From Kocuria turfanensis (GTDB lineage Bacteria > Actinomycetota > Actinomycetes > Actinomycetales > Micrococcaceae), in the NCBI RefSeq assembly GCF_001580365.1, contig NZ_CP014480.1, positions 1 to 64,000 of the forward strand: a stretch of DNA of 64,000 nt, given 5' to 3'. Both the position numbers and the translations under genes were made by a program. The number at the start of each line of letters is the position of its first letter. Position 1 is the first letter of the stretch. Under the pieces are notes generated by a model that saw only the letters and a program-made list of their open reading frames with translations, did not search any database and was not told the DNA's origin. Shown here piece after piece: positions 50,782 to 60,399 of the stretch.

Positions 50782-51570
50782 TCAGGCCGCCCGCTCCAGC
50801 AGGCCCTGGAGGATCGCCGTGAACCGCCCGGAGAGGTCCTTGGCCTCGGCGCCGGGCCACCGGTGGATCGGCCAGGCCGCGCCCTGCGCCTGCTGCCACA
50901 CGGGCAGGTCCGGGAGCACGGGACTGACCAGCAGCGGCCCGAACAGCTCCCCGAGCTCCTGCAGCCGGTGACGGTGCTCCACCGACGCGTGCCGGACCTT
51001 GTTCACCACCACGCCGGCGGACGGCACCGCCCAGCTGCGGCTCTGCTCGAACTGGGCGATGGCGGTCATGGTGCGCTTCGTCCCCGCGACCGAGAACAGG
51101 GACGGCTCCGCGACGCAGAGGACCTTGTCGCTGGCCGCCCACGCGGTGCGCGTGAGGGCGCTGAGGGTCGGGGGGCAGTCGACCAGCACCAGGTCGTAGC
51201 CGGAGACCCCCGCCAGGGCCCGCTCCAGCCGGCCCAGGTCCTTGTCCCGGTACTCGGAGCGGTCGAGGTAGGACGAGCGCGCGGATCCCGGGGCCACGTC
51301 GAGGGCCTTGGCGTCGAGGCCCTCGCGCACCGCCCAGGCCGAGGCCACGACCACGCGCTCGAGGGCTCCCCGGCGGGGCCGGCGCAGCGCCCCGCCCACG
51401 TCGTGGCCGCGCGCCGGCTGCACGCCCAGCCCGGTCGTGGCGTCGGCGTGGGGGTCGAGGTCCACCACGAGGGTGGGCACGCCTGCCCGGAGCGCCGCGG
51501 AGGCGATCCCGAGGGTCACCGAGGACTTGCCGACACCGCCCTTGAGGCTGCTGACGCTGACGATCTGCAC
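50782..51570 (-). CDS. orphan ParA/MinD family ATPase
   Basis: A 262-residue deviant Walker ATPase. The P-loop is SSLKGGVGKSSVTLG, followed by VVDLDPHADATTGLG and the Walker B-like LVLVDCPPTLSALT. It differs from the parA at 31829 in having no N-terminal extension and no scpAB or parB neighbour. Such orphan ParAs position plasmid, chromosome or polar cargo; the cargo here is unknown. It converges with mcdR (10 bases apart) and diverges from pyc. GTG at 51570 with GAAGGG about 10 bases before it. Confidence 0.87.
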   Translation of the reverse strand: MQIVSVSSLKGGVGKSSVTLGIASAALRAGVPTLVVDLDPHADATTGLGVQPARGHDVGGALRRPRRGALERVVVASAWAVREGLDAKALDVAPGSARSSYLDRSEYRDKDLGRLERALAGVSGYDLVLVDCPPTLSALTRTAWAASDKVLCVAEPSLFSVAGTKRTMTAIAQFEQSRSWAVPSAGVVVNKVRHASVEHRHRLQELGELFGPLLVSPVLPDLPVWQQAQGAAWPIHRWPGAEAKDLSGRFTAILQGLLERAA

Positions 51571-51931
51571 GGAGGGGGCACCCTTCGTTCGCGGGGGGAC
51601 TGGGGAAACAGGGGCGCAGGCTCCTCGTGCCCGGGGTCGGGGGCCGCGGTGAGGAGACGGTCCGGGCCCATCGTAGCCGGGCACGCGTGCCCGGCCCCGG
51701 CGCGGCGCGGGGTCACACGCGACCCGGCGGCCCGCCCCGCCGCGCGAGGGGAGTACCCTGACCACGGACACCCGCCGTGACGGCGGTCACAGTCCGCCCC
51801 GGTGCGGCGTGGTTCACTGGTCAGGGGCGCCCGCGGGTGGCCATGCTGACCGTGTGTCCGGAGGGGCACGACCTTCGAAGAAACAGTGCCCGGGTGTCCG
51901 CCGGACGGCCCCGGGCGCGGGACGGGTGTAG
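51571..51931. other. 361-bp intergenic region between parA-like gene and pyc
   Basis: This divergent gap holds no convincing gene. It contains a CRP/GlxR-like palindrome at 51776-51791, flanked by a 9-bp inverted repeat CCCTGACCA (51756-51764) and TGGTCAGGG (51818-51826), plus a TACCCT (51754-51759) that could be a -10. Confidence 0.7.
51776..51791. promoter_or_regulatory. CRP/GlxR-type site CGTGA-CGGCGG-TCACA upstream of pyc
   Basis: It matches TGTGA-N6-TCACA except at the first base. It lies 141 bases before the pyc start. In Corynebacterium GlxR sites of this form control central carbon metabolism; the link here is inference. Confidence 0.5.
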
Positions 51932-54900
51932 ATGTTCTCCAAGATCCTGGTGGCCAACCGCGGTGAGATCGCGATCCGCGCCTTCCGCGCCGCGTACGAG
52001 CTCGGGGCCAAGACGGTGGCGGTGTTCCCCTACGAGGACCGCAACTCGATCCACCGGCAGAAGGCCGACGAGGCGTACCGGATCGGGGAGGAGGGCCACC
52101 CCGTGCGGGCCTACCTCGACGTCGAGGAGATCATCCGGGTCGCCAAGGAGTCCGGGGCCGACGCCATCTACCCCGGCTACGGCTTCCTCTCCGAGAACCC
52201 GGAGCTGGCCCGGGCGGCGGCCCGGGAGGGCATCACGTTCGTGGGCCCGGCCGCGGAGATCCTGGAGCTGGCGGGCAACAAGGTCGCCGCGCTCAAGGCC
52301 GCCAAGCGCGCCGGGATCCCCACCCTGGCCTCCACGGAGCCCTCGGCGGACGCCGAGGCGCTGCTCGCCCAGGCGGCGGACATCGGCTTCCCCATCTTCG
52401 TCAAGGCGGTCGCCGGCGGCGGCGGCCGGGGGATGCGCCGGGTGGAGACCCCCGGGGCGCTGCCCGAGGCGCTGGCGGCGGCGATGCGCGAGGCCGACAC
52501 CGCCTTCGGGGACCCCACCGTGTTCCTGGAGCAGGCGGTGCTGCGCCCCCGCCACATCGAGGTGCAGATCCTGGCCGACAACGAGGGCGAGATCGTCCAC
52601 CTCTTCGAGCGCGACTGCTCGCTGCAGCGCCGGCACCAGAAGGTCGTGGAGATCGCCCCGGCCCCGAACCTCGACGAGGGCATCCGCCGGGCCCTGCACG
52701 CCGACGCCGTGAAGTTCGCCCGGGAGCTGGGCTACGTCAACGCCGGGACGGTGGAGTTCCTGGTGGACACCGCCGGGGAGCGCGCCGGCCAGCACGTGTT
52801 CATCGAGATGAACCCGCGCATCCAGGTGGAGCACACGGTGACCGAGGAGATCACCGACGTGGACCTGGTCCAGTCCCAGCTGCGGATCGCGGCCGGGGAG
52901 TCCCTGGCCGATCTCGGCATCGCCCAGGAGCAGCTGGCGGTGCGCGGGGCCGCGCTGCAGTGCCGGATCACCACCGAGGACCCGGCCAACGGCTTCCGCC
53001 CCGACGTCGGGAAGATCTCCGCCTACCGCTCCGCCGGCGGGGCGGGGGTGCGCCTGGACGGGGGCACCGTCTACGCGGGCGCGGAGATCTCCCCGCACTT
53101 CGACTCCATGCTCGTGAAGCTCACCTGCCGCGGCCGGGACTACACCACCGCGGTGCACCGCTCCCAGCGCGCCCTGGCCGAGTTCCGCATCCGCGGGGTG
53201 GCCACCAACATCCAGTTCCTGCAGGCGGTGCTGGCCGACCCCGAGTTCCTCGCCGGGGACGTGGCCACCGACTTCATCGAACGGCGCCCCGAGCTGCTCG
53301 AGGCCAGGACCTCGGGCGACCGGGCCACCAAGGCGCTCACGTGGCTGGCTGAGGTCACCGTGAACAAGCCCAACGGCGAGCGGGTCGAGGGCATCGACCC
53401 GCGCAACAAGCTGCCCCGCTACCCGGGGGACAAGGTCGACGAGCCCTTCCGCTCGCCCTTCGACGGGCCCTCCGAGCACACCCCGCCGCCGGGCTGGCGG
53501 CAGAGGCTGCAGGAGCTGGGCCCCGAGGGCTTCGCGAAGGCCCTGCGGGAGCAGTCCGCGGTGGCGGTGACGTCCACGACCTTCCGCGACGCCCATCAGT
53601 CGCTGCTGGCCACCCGGGTGCGCACCCGCGACCTGCTCGCAGCCGCCCCGGCCTACGCCCACACCCTCCCGCAGCTGCTCTCGGTCGAGGCCTGGGGCGG
53701 GGCGACCTACGACGTCGCGCTGCGCTTCCTCGGCGAGGACCCCTGGGAGCGGCTGCGGCTGCTGCGCGAGGCGATGCCCAACATCCCGATCCAGATGCTG
53801 CTGCGCGGGCGCAACACGGTGGGCTACACCCCGTACCCCACCGAGGTCACCGACGCCTTCGTCACGGAGGCCGCCGCCACCGGGGTGGACATCTTCCGGA
53901 TCTTCGACGCGCTCAACGACGTCGAGCAGATGCGCCCGGCCATCGAGGCGGTGCGGGCGACCGGCACCGCGGTGGCCGAGGTCGCCCTGTGCTACACCGG
54001 CAACCTCCTGGACCCGGCCGAGGACCTCTACACCCTCGACTACTACCTCGACCTCGCCCAGCAGTGCGTCGACGCCGGCGCCCACGTGCTGGCGATCAAG
54101 GACATGGCCGGGCTGCTGCGCCCGGCCGCGGCCGCCACGCTCGTCACCGCCCTGCGGGAGCGCTTCGACCTGCCCGTGCACCTGCACACCCACGACACCG
54201 CCGGTGGCCAGCTCGCCACGCTGATGGCGGCGATCGAGGCCGGGGTGGACGCCGTGGACGTCGCCGAGGCCTCGATGGCCGGCACCACCTCCCAGGTCCC
54301 GGCCTCGGCGCTGATCGCCGCGCTGGCCCACACCGACCGCGACACCGGCATCCCGCTGGAGGCGGCCACCGCGATGGAGCCCTACTGGGAGGTCATCCGC
54401 CGGATGTACGCCCCCTTCGAGTCCGGGCTCACCGCCCCGACCGGGCGGGTCTACCGGCACGAGATCCCCGGCGGGCAGCTGTCGAACCTGCGCCAGCAGG
54501 CGATCGCGCTGGGGCTGGGGGAGCGCTTCGAGGCCATCGAGGACATGTACACCGCCGCCAACGCCATGCTCGGGCGGCTGGTGAAGGTCACCCCGTCCTC
54601 CAAGGTCGTCGGCGACCTCGCACTGCAGCTGGTGGGCATGGGCGTGGACCCGGCCGAGTTCGAGGCCCAGCCGCAGAGGTTCGACATCCCGGACTCGGTG
54701 ATCAGCTTCCTGGCCGGGGAGCTGGGCACGCCCCCGGGCGGGTGGCCCGAGCCGTTCCGCACCCGGGCGCTGGAGGGGCGCACCGTCAAGGTGGGGATCA
54801 CCGAGCTGGCCCCCGAGGACTCGCAGGCCCTGGCCGGGGACTCCGCGACCCGGCGGGCGACGCTCAACCGGCTGCTCTTCGCCGGCCCCACCCGTGACTT

Positions 54901-55384
54901 CGAGGCCAGCCGGGCGAAGTACGGCAATCTCGCCCTGCTGCACACCCGGGACTTCCTCTACGGTCTGACCTCGGACCACGAGCACGTGATCTCCCTGGGC
55001 AAGGGGGTGCGGCTGCTCGTCACGCTGCAGGCGATCTCGGAGGCCGACGACAAGGGCATGCGCACGGTGATGGTCACCCTCAACGGCCAGCCGCGCATGA
55101 TCGAGGTCCGGGACACCTCGGTGGCCTCGGCCGTGCCCGAGACCGAGAAGGCCGACCCCGCCGACCCCGGCCACGTGGCCGCTCCCTTCGCCGGCGCCGT
55201 GACCGTCACGGCGGCCGAGGGGGACACCGTGGAGGCCGGGGCCCAGGTGGCCACCATCGAGGCCATGAAGATGGAGGCCTCCATCACGGCCCCCACCGGC
55301 GGGACCGTCAGGCGCGTCGCGCTGCAGGGGGTCACGCAGGTCTCCGGCGGGGACCTCCTGCTCGTCCTGGAGCCCGCGGGCTGA
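51932..55384 (+). CDS. pyc: pyruvate carboxylase
   Basis: Biotin-dependent enzyme making oxaloacetate from pyruvate and bicarbonate, 1150 residues in one chain. Domains in order: biotin carboxylase (FSKILVANRGEIAIRAFRAA at the start, ATP-grasp loop KAVAGGGGRGMRRVE, EMNPRIQVEHTVTEE); carboxyltransferase TIM barrel from about residue 535 (RDAHQSLLATRVRT, LHTHDTAGGQLATLMAA, with metal-binding His); PYC-specific middle domain; and biotinyl domain with the biotinylated lysine in EAMKMEASI. All catalytic motifs are intact. It supplies the oxaloacetate that prpC uses. Regulation may involve the CRP-like site upstream. ATG at 51932; no strong ribosome-binding site is visible. Confidence 0.97.
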   Translation: MFSKILVANRGEIAIRAFRAAYELGAKTVAVFPYEDRNSIHRQKADEAYRIGEEGHPVRAYLDVEEIIRVAKESGADAIYPGYGFLSENPELARAAAREGITFVGPAAEILELAGNKVAALKAAKRAGIPTLASTEPSADAEALLAQAADIGFPIFVKAVAGGGGRGMRRVETPGALPEALAAAMREADTAFGDPTVFLEQAVLRPRHIEVQILADNEGEIVHLFERDCSLQRRHQKVVEIAPAPNLDEGIRRALHADAVKFARELGYVNAGTVEFLVDTAGERAGQHVFIEMNPRIQVEHTVTEEITDVDLVQSQLRIAAGESLADLGIAQEQLAVRGAALQCRITTEDPANGFRPDVGKISAYRSAGGAGVRLDGGTVYAGAEISPHFDSMLVKLTCRGRDYTTAVHRSQRALAEFRIRGVATNIQFLQAVLADPEFLAGDVATDFIERRPELLEARTSGDRATKALTWLAEVTVNKPNGERVEGIDPRNKLPRYPGDKVDEPFRSPFDGPSEHTPPPGWRQRLQELGPEGFAKALREQSAVAVTSTTFRDAHQSLLATRVRTRDLLAAAPAYAHTLPQLLSVEAWGGATYDVALRFLGEDPWERLRLLREAMPNIPIQMLLRGRNTVGYTPYPTEVTDAFVTEAAATGVDIFRIFDALNDVEQMRPAIEAVRATGTAVAEVALCYTGNLLDPAEDLYTLDYYLDLAQQCVDAGAHVLAIKDMAGLLRPAAAATLVTALRERFDLPVHLHTHDTAGGQLATLMAAIEAGVDAVDVAEASMAGTTSQVPASALIAALAHTDRDTGIPLEAATAMEPYWEVIRRMYAPFESGLTAPTGRVYRHEIPGGQLSNLRQQAIALGLGERFEAIEDMYTAANAMLGRLVKVTPSSKVVGDLALQLVGMGVDPAEFEAQPQRFDIPDSVISFLAGELGTPPGGWPEPFRTRALEGRTVKVGITELAPEDSQALAGDSATRRATLNRLLFAGPTRDFEASRAKYGNLALLHTRDFLYGLTSDHEHVISLGKGVRLLVTLQAISEADDKGMRTVMVTLNGQPRMIEVRDTSVASAVPETEKADPADPGHVAAPFAGAVTVTAAEGDTVEAGAQVATIEAMKMEASITAPTGGTVRRVALQGVTQVSGGDLLLVLEPAG

Positions 55385-55463
55385 GGCGTCCCGCCCGGGC
55401 GGGCGGCCGGGCCGTCGTGGGAAGCCCGCCGGGGCGTCGGAGGGCCGGGGCGGTGCGCCCGGC

Positions 55464-56840
55464 TCAGGCCGACCACACCTGGCGGAACTTCCCGGAGGGC
55501 TCCGGGCGGGGCGGGTCCGGGGCGTGCCGGACACGGACCGCGCCCAGGCCCCGGTCCGCGAGGAAGGCGCGCACCCGGGCGTCCACGGCCGCGCGCACCC
55601 GCCCCGGATCGGCGCCGGACTCCGGCTCCAGCCGCAGGACGAGGGTGTCCGGGGCGGTCCGCACCGCCTGGAACCGCCGGACCCCCGGGGTCTCCTCGAC
55701 GACCGTGCCCAGGGCCAGGGGCAGCACGGGCACCGCGCGCCCGTCGGCCGACGCGAAGCGCAGGACGTCCCCGGCGCGCCCCTCCACCCGCACCGCGGGC
55801 AGCGGGCTGCCGCACGGGCACGGGTCGGCCGGGAGCTCGACGCGGTCGCCGAGGTCGTAGCGGACGATGGGCTGCACCCGGTTGCCGAGGTCCGTCACCA
55901 GCACGGTGGCCGAGGTGCCGCCCGGCGGCACGGGCCGGCCGTCCTCGTCGACGGGCTCGAACAGGTACCGGTCGGCGTTCACGTGCAGCGTCCCGCGGTG
56001 GCACTGCACGGCCAGGCCCGGCGCCTCGGAGGCCGCGTACTCGTCGAGGACGGGACAGCCGAAGGCGGCCCGGATCCGGCGCCGGGCGGCGGGGGTGAGC
56101 GTCTCCCCGCCCACGGCGACCAGCGCCGGGGCGATCCGCAGCCGCCCGCCGGCCTGCTCCGCGGCGAGCAGGTCCACGGCGCTCGGATAGCCCACGAGCA
56201 CGGTGGGGCGGAAGGCGTCGAGCTCCGCCGCGAGCTCGGGGAGCGGCCGCAGGACGGAGAGCACGCGCAGCCGCTCGCGCCGGCGCGGGCTCCGCCGCCG
56301 CAGGTCCTCGGCGGCGGTGACGGCCGCGAAGTGCCCGCCCGTGGCCAGCAGCGCGGCCACGCGCAGGCCGTGGCGGGCCACCGGGGCGAGCACGTCGCGG
56401 CGCAGGAGCGTGCGCCGCGCCCGGACCCCCAGCACCGCGCCGGCGCTCGACCACGAGCGGTGGTCGTGCACCAGCACCGCGGGCTCCCCGCTGCTCCCGG
56501 AGCTCGTGAGCACGTGGTACCGGCCGAGGTAGGGGACGCCCACCCGGGCCGGGTCGGCCAGGACATCACGGCGCAGCCCCGCGAGGGTGATCCGCGGGTC
56601 GGTCACCCACTGGTCGAAGTGCTCCATGAGCTGCGGCTTCGCCACCGGCGGCAGGACCACCGGCTCCGTCACGTCCGGCGGCACCGCGCGGTAGAGCCGC
56701 CGGTAGTAGGGCGACGCCCGGCGGGCGTGCCGCACGAGCGCGGCCAGGCGGACCTGCTGCCGGTGCGCCACGGCCGCCGCCCCGGCGTGCTCGACCCACC
56801 AGGCGTCCCCCGCCGCCCCGGCCGCCGCGGCTGTGGCCAT
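55464..56840 (-). CDS. PaaK-like adenylate-forming enzyme (phenylacetate-CoA ligase family)
   Basis: A 458-residue AMP-forming ligase. The ATP loop is SSGSSGEPAVLVHDH, followed by VGYPSAVDLLAAE and the ASE motif DEYAASEAPGLAVQC. ILRYDLGDRVELP-like VRYDLGDRVELP and the C-terminal EPSGKFRQ with the catalytic lysine complete the set. The family activates aromatic or other carboxylates, including enzymes of capsule and natural-product pathways. No phenylacetate degradation genes are nearby, so the substrate is open. It diverges from mtr. GGAGGATGCG precedes the ATG; a hexamer repeat lies in its leader. Confidence 0.82.
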   Translation of the reverse strand: MATAAAAGAAGDAWWVEHAGAAAVAHRQQVRLAALVRHARRASPYYRRLYRAVPPDVTEPVVLPPVAKPQLMEHFDQWVTDPRITLAGLRRDVLADPARVGVPYLGRYHVLTSSGSSGEPAVLVHDHRSWSSAGAVLGVRARRTLLRRDVLAPVARHGLRVAALLATGGHFAAVTAAEDLRRRSPRRRERLRVLSVLRPLPELAAELDAFRPTVLVGYPSAVDLLAAEQAGGRLRIAPALVAVGGETLTPAARRRIRAAFGCPVLDEYAASEAPGLAVQCHRGTLHVNADRYLFEPVDEDGRPVPPGGTSATVLVTDLGNRVQPIVRYDLGDRVELPADPCPCGSPLPAVRVEGRAGDVLRFASADGRAVPVLPLALGTVVEETPGVRRFQAVRTAPDTLVLRLEPESGADPGRVRAAVDARVRAFLADRGLGAVRVRHAPDPPRPEPSGKFRQVWSA

Positions 56841-56850
56841 CGCATCCTCC

Positions 56851-56889
56851 GTGTCCGTGCCTGTGCCTGTGCTCGTGCCCGTGCCCGTG
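56851..56889 (-). repeat. 6-bp tandem repeat in leader of PaaK-like gene
   Basis: On the plus strand the units read GTGTCC, GTGCCT, GTGCCT, GTGCTC, GTGCCC, GTGCCC and a partial GTG, six to seven copies ending 11 bases before the start codon on the minus strand. Change in copy number would alter the leader, not the protein. Confidence 0.85.
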
Positions 56890-56933
56890 GACCCAGGGTA
56901 GGGCCGGCCGGCCGGGAGGGCACGGGAGCCGCA

Positions 56934-56939
56934 TAGGAT
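56934..56939 (+). promoter_or_regulatory. predicted -10 (TAGGAT) for mtr, leaderless
   Basis: TAGGAT fits TANNNT and ends 6 bases before the mtr ATG. No ribosome-binding site lies in between, so the message probably starts at the ATG. Confidence 0.55.
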
Positions 56940-56945
56940 GACGCC

Positions 56946-58403
56946 ATGCGGACATTCGACCTCATCATCATCGGCTCCGGCTCCGGCAACTCGATCCTCA
57001 ACGAGGACTACGAGGGCCTGGACGTGGCGATCGTCGACGGGGGGACCTTCGGGGGCACCTGTCTGAACGTGGGCTGCATCCCCACGAAGATGTACGCCTA
57101 CCCGGCCACGCTGGCCCGGCACACCGCGGACGCCGACCGGCTCGGGGTCCGCGCGGAGGTGCAGGAGGTGCGCTGGCGGGAGATGCGGGACCGGATCTTC
57201 GGGCGGATCGACGCGATCTCCCAGGGGGGCCTGGAGTACCGCCGGACGCTGCCGCAGGTGACCGTCTACCAGGAGCACGTGCGCTTCATCAGGCCGCGGG
57301 TCCTGCGCACCGCGTCCGGGGAGGAGATCACCGCCCCGCAGATCGTGGTGGCCTCCGGGTCCCGCCCGGTCCGCCCCAACGTCCCCGGGATCGACCTGCC
57401 CCAGGTGCACACCTCGGACACCGTGATGCGCATCGACGAGCTGCCCCGTCGCGTGGTGGTGGTCGGCGGCGGCTACATCGGCGCCGAGTTCGCCCACGTC
57501 TTCTCCAGCCTGGGCTCCCGGGTCACCCAGGTGAACCGCTCCCAGCGCCTCCTGCGCTACCACGACCCCGAGATCGCCGAGCGGTTCGCCCGGGAGGCCT
57601 CCCGGCAGTGGAAGCTCGAGACGGGCTGGGCGCTGTCGGCGATCGAGGAGTGGGCCGGGGACGAGTGCGCCGCGATGGTCACCTTCCGCGACCCCGAGGA
57701 CCCGGAGCTCACCCTGCGCCTGCCCGCCGACATCGTGCTCGTGGCCACGGGCCGGCAGCCGAACACCGACGTGCTCGACGCCCGGGCGGGCGGGCTCGAC
57801 GTGCGCGAGGACGGCCTGCTCGCCGTCGACGAGTACCAGCGGGCCCTCTCGGACGGGGCGCCGGCGGAGGGCGTGTGGGCGCTGGGCGACATCAGCTCCC
57901 CGTACCAGCTCAAGCACGTGGCCAACGCGGAGGCGCGCACGGTCCAGCACAACCTGCTGAACCCCGGCGACCTCCGGGCCACCGATCACCGGTTCGTCCC
58001 CTCGGCGGTGTTCAGCAGCCCGCAGATCGCCTCCGTGGGCATGACCCAGGACGAGGCCGAGCAGTGGGCGGTCGAGCACGGCACCGAGATCACGGTGAAG
58101 GTGCAGGACTACGGCGCCACGGCCTACGGCTGGGCCATGGAGGACCACACGGGCCTGTGCAAACTCATCGCGGAGAAGGGCACGGGCCGGCTGCTGGGCG
58201 CCCACCTCGTCGGGGAGGAGGCCTCCCTGCTGATCCAGCCGCTGGTGCAGGCCATGTCCTTCGGGCTGGACGCCCACACGATGGCCCGGGGCCAGTACTG
58301 GATCCACCCGGCCCTGACCGAGGTCGTGGAGAACGCGCTGCTGGGCCTGGAGGTCCCGGAGCACTCGCCGCTGGCCCGGCAGGAGCTGGTCGGCGGCCGG
58401 TGA
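56946..58403 (+). CDS. mtr: mycothione reductase
   Basis: FAD-dependent NADPH disulphide reductase, 485 residues, that recycles oxidised mycothiol. The redox pair Cys39/Cys44 is in GGTCLNVGCIPTK. The second Rossmann motif is VVVGGGYIGAEFAHV, the FAD site VWALGDISSPYQLKHVAN, and the C-terminal active His-Glu is in WIHPALTEVVENA. N-terminal FDLIIIGSGSGNS, lacking the first GGPAG of lipoamide dehydrogenases, marks the mycothione subgroup. It supports mycothiol as the main thiol of this organism. Divergent from the PaaK-like gene. Confidence 0.94.
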   Translation: MRTFDLIIIGSGSGNSILNEDYEGLDVAIVDGGTFGGTCLNVGCIPTKMYAYPATLARHTADADRLGVRAEVQEVRWREMRDRIFGRIDAISQGGLEYRRTLPQVTVYQEHVRFIRPRVLRTASGEEITAPQIVVASGSRPVRPNVPGIDLPQVHTSDTVMRIDELPRRVVVVGGGYIGAEFAHVFSSLGSRVTQVNRSQRLLRYHDPEIAERFAREASRQWKLETGWALSAIEEWAGDECAAMVTFRDPEDPELTLRLPADIVLVATGRQPNTDVLDARAGGLDVREDGLLAVDEYQRALSDGAPAEGVWALGDISSPYQLKHVANAEARTVQHNLLNPGDLRATDHRFVPSAVFSSPQIASVGMTQDEAEQWAVEHGTEITVKVQDYGATAYGWAMEDHTGLCKLIAEKGTGRLLGAHLVGEEASLLIQPLVQAMSFGLDAHTMARGQYWIHPALTEVVENALLGLEVPEHSPLARQELVGGR

Positions 58404-58424
58404 GCCCACCGGCCGCCGCGCGGC

Positions 58425-60329
58425 TCAGCCCTCGCCGCGGCCCGGCAGGTGGGCGTGGGAGAGCTTCTCCTTGATCCGCTCCGCCGGGGTGGCCGGCGCG
58501 GGGGCCGGCTCCGGCGCCGGCCGCGAGTAGATCTCCTCGATCCGGTCCGCGAAGTCCTGGGCGATCCTCGCCCGCTTGATCTTCATGGACGGGGTCAGGT
58601 GCCCGGAGGCCTCCGTCCAGTCGACGTCGAGGATCTCGAACGAGCGGATGCTCTCCGCCCGGGAGACCGCCTTGTTGGCGTGGTCGACGATCTCCTGCAC
58701 GTGCTCCACGATCCTCGGGTGCCGGGCGGCCTCGGCCAGCGGCATCGCCGGGTCCAGGCCCATCAGCTCCAGGCGCGCGGGCAGCACGTCCTGGTCCAGG
58801 GTCACGAGGGCCGCGACGAACGGGCGGTCGTCGCCGACGACCATCACCTGGGAGACCACGGCCGACGCGCGGATGGGGTCCTCCAGCACGTTGGGCACCA
58901 CGTTCTTGCCGCCGGCGGTGACGATGATCTCCTTCTTCCGCCCGGTGATCGTCAGCGCGCCGTCCTCGTCCAGGGAGCCCAGGTCGCCGGTGCGGAACCA
59001 CCCGTCCTCGAACGCGGCCGCGGTGAGGTCCTCGCGCCCGTGGTAGCCGCGCATCACGTGGGTGCCGCGGACCAGGACCTCCCCGTCCTCGGCGATCCGG
59101 ACCTCGTTGCCGGGCAGCGGCAGCCCCACGGTGCCGATCTTGCCGACCTCCGGGGTGTTCACGGCGATCGGGGCGGTGGTCTCGGTCAGCCCGTAGCCCT
59201 CGACCACGTAGACGCCGATCCCGTTGAAGAAGTGGCCCAGGCGGGTCCCGAGGGCGGCCCCGCCCGAGACGGCGTGCGTGACCTCCCCGCCCATCGCCTC
59301 GCGCAGCTTGGCGTAGACGAGCCGGTCGTAGAGGGCGTGCCGGGCGCGCAGCAGCGGCAGCACCCGCCCGGACTGCTGGGCCCGGGAGTACGCCACGGCC
59401 GTGCGCACGGCCCGCTCGAAGATCAGGGCCTTGGCCTTCCCGCCCTTCTCGGCCTTGAGCCGGGCGCTCTGGTAGATCTTCTCGAACACCCGCGGCACGG
59501 CGAGGATGAACGTGGGCCGGAAGGACTCGAGGTCCCCCATGAGGTTCTTCACGTCCGGGGTGTGGGCCAGGACGGTGCCCGAGTAGAGGGCGATGACCTC
59601 CACGAAGCGCGCGAACACGTGGGCCAGCGGCAGGAAGAGCAGGGTGCGGGCGCCGGGGTGGATGATGTCCGCCACCACGAGGGTGGTGTTCTCGCACAGC
59701 CGCACGAAGTTGCCGTGCGTGAGCTCGCAGCCCTTGGGCGGGCCGGTGGTGCCGGAGGTGTAGATGATCGTGGCGACGTCCTCGAGCCCCCGGGACGAGC
59801 GCCGCGCCTCGAGCTCCTCGTCCGGGACGCCCGCCCCGGAGGCGATGAGCCCGTCCAGACCGGCGCCGGTGCCGTCCAGGCGCCAGATCCGCTCCGCGGC
59901 CGCGAACGGCTCCTCCCGGGCGGCCTCGCCGACGGCGCGCTCCAGGGCCTCCGTCTCGACGAAGATGGCCTTGGCGTCGGAGTCGGCCATGATCCAGCGG
60001 ATCTGCTGGGCCGAGGAGGAGTCGTAGACCGGGACGGGGACCGCACCGGCGTACCAGATCGCGAAGTCCACCAGGGTCCACTCGTACCGGGTCCGGCTGA
60101 GGATGCCCACGCGGTCCCCGGGCTCGATGCCCGCCGCCACGAGACCCTTGGCCACCCCCTGCACCGCCGTGCGGAACTCCCGGGCCCGGACCTCGCGGGC
60201 GGCCCCGCCCGGGACCAGGACCGTGTACAGGTGCGGGTCCCCGTCCCGGTCGGCCTGCATCAGCAGGAAGTCCGTGATGCTGCGGTGGGCGGGCGGGTCC
60301 ACGAGGGCGTCGGTGGCGACGTGGCGCAT
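58425..60329 (-). CDS. long-chain acyl-CoA synthetase (FadD type)
   Basis: AMP-forming fatty-acid ligase, 634 residues. The P-loop is IIYTSGTTGPPKGCELTH, the linker GWFRTGDLGSLDEDGALTITGRKKEII, and the C-terminal TPSMKIKRARI carries the adenylation lysine. It lacks an N-terminal membrane helix. It may load fatty acids for beta-oxidation or lipid synthesis. The ATG at 60329 has GAGGAGAAACCC, which decides against the upstream in-frame start at 60389. It converges with mtr (22 bases apart); PlsC lies close by and could use its products. Confidence 0.92.
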   Translation of the reverse strand: MRHVATDALVDPPAHRSITDFLLMQADRDGDPHLYTVLVPGGAAREVRAREFRTAVQGVAKGLVAAGIEPGDRVGILSRTRYEWTLVDFAIWYAGAVPVPVYDSSSAQQIRWIMADSDAKAIFVETEALERAVGEAAREEPFAAAERIWRLDGTGAGLDGLIASGAGVPDEELEARRSSRGLEDVATIIYTSGTTGPPKGCELTHGNFVRLCENTTLVVADIIHPGARTLLFLPLAHVFARFVEVIALYSGTVLAHTPDVKNLMGDLESFRPTFILAVPRVFEKIYQSARLKAEKGGKAKALIFERAVRTAVAYSRAQQSGRVLPLLRARHALYDRLVYAKLREAMGGEVTHAVSGGAALGTRLGHFFNGIGVYVVEGYGLTETTAPIAVNTPEVGKIGTVGLPLPGNEVRIAEDGEVLVRGTHVMRGYHGREDLTAAAFEDGWFRTGDLGSLDEDGALTITGRKKEIIVTAGGKNVVPNVLEDPIRASAVVSQVMVVGDDRPFVAALVTLDQDVLPARLELMGLDPAMPLAEAARHPRIVEHVQEIVDHANKAVSRAESIRSFEILDVDWTEASGHLTPSMKIKRARIAQDFADRIEEIYSRPAPEPAPAPATPAERIKEKLSHAHLPGRGEG

Positions 60330-60399
60330 GGGTTTCTCCTCGGATCGGATGGCTGGGGCGTTCCTCCCCAGTCTAGTGAGTTGGCTCACGCAAATCCGC

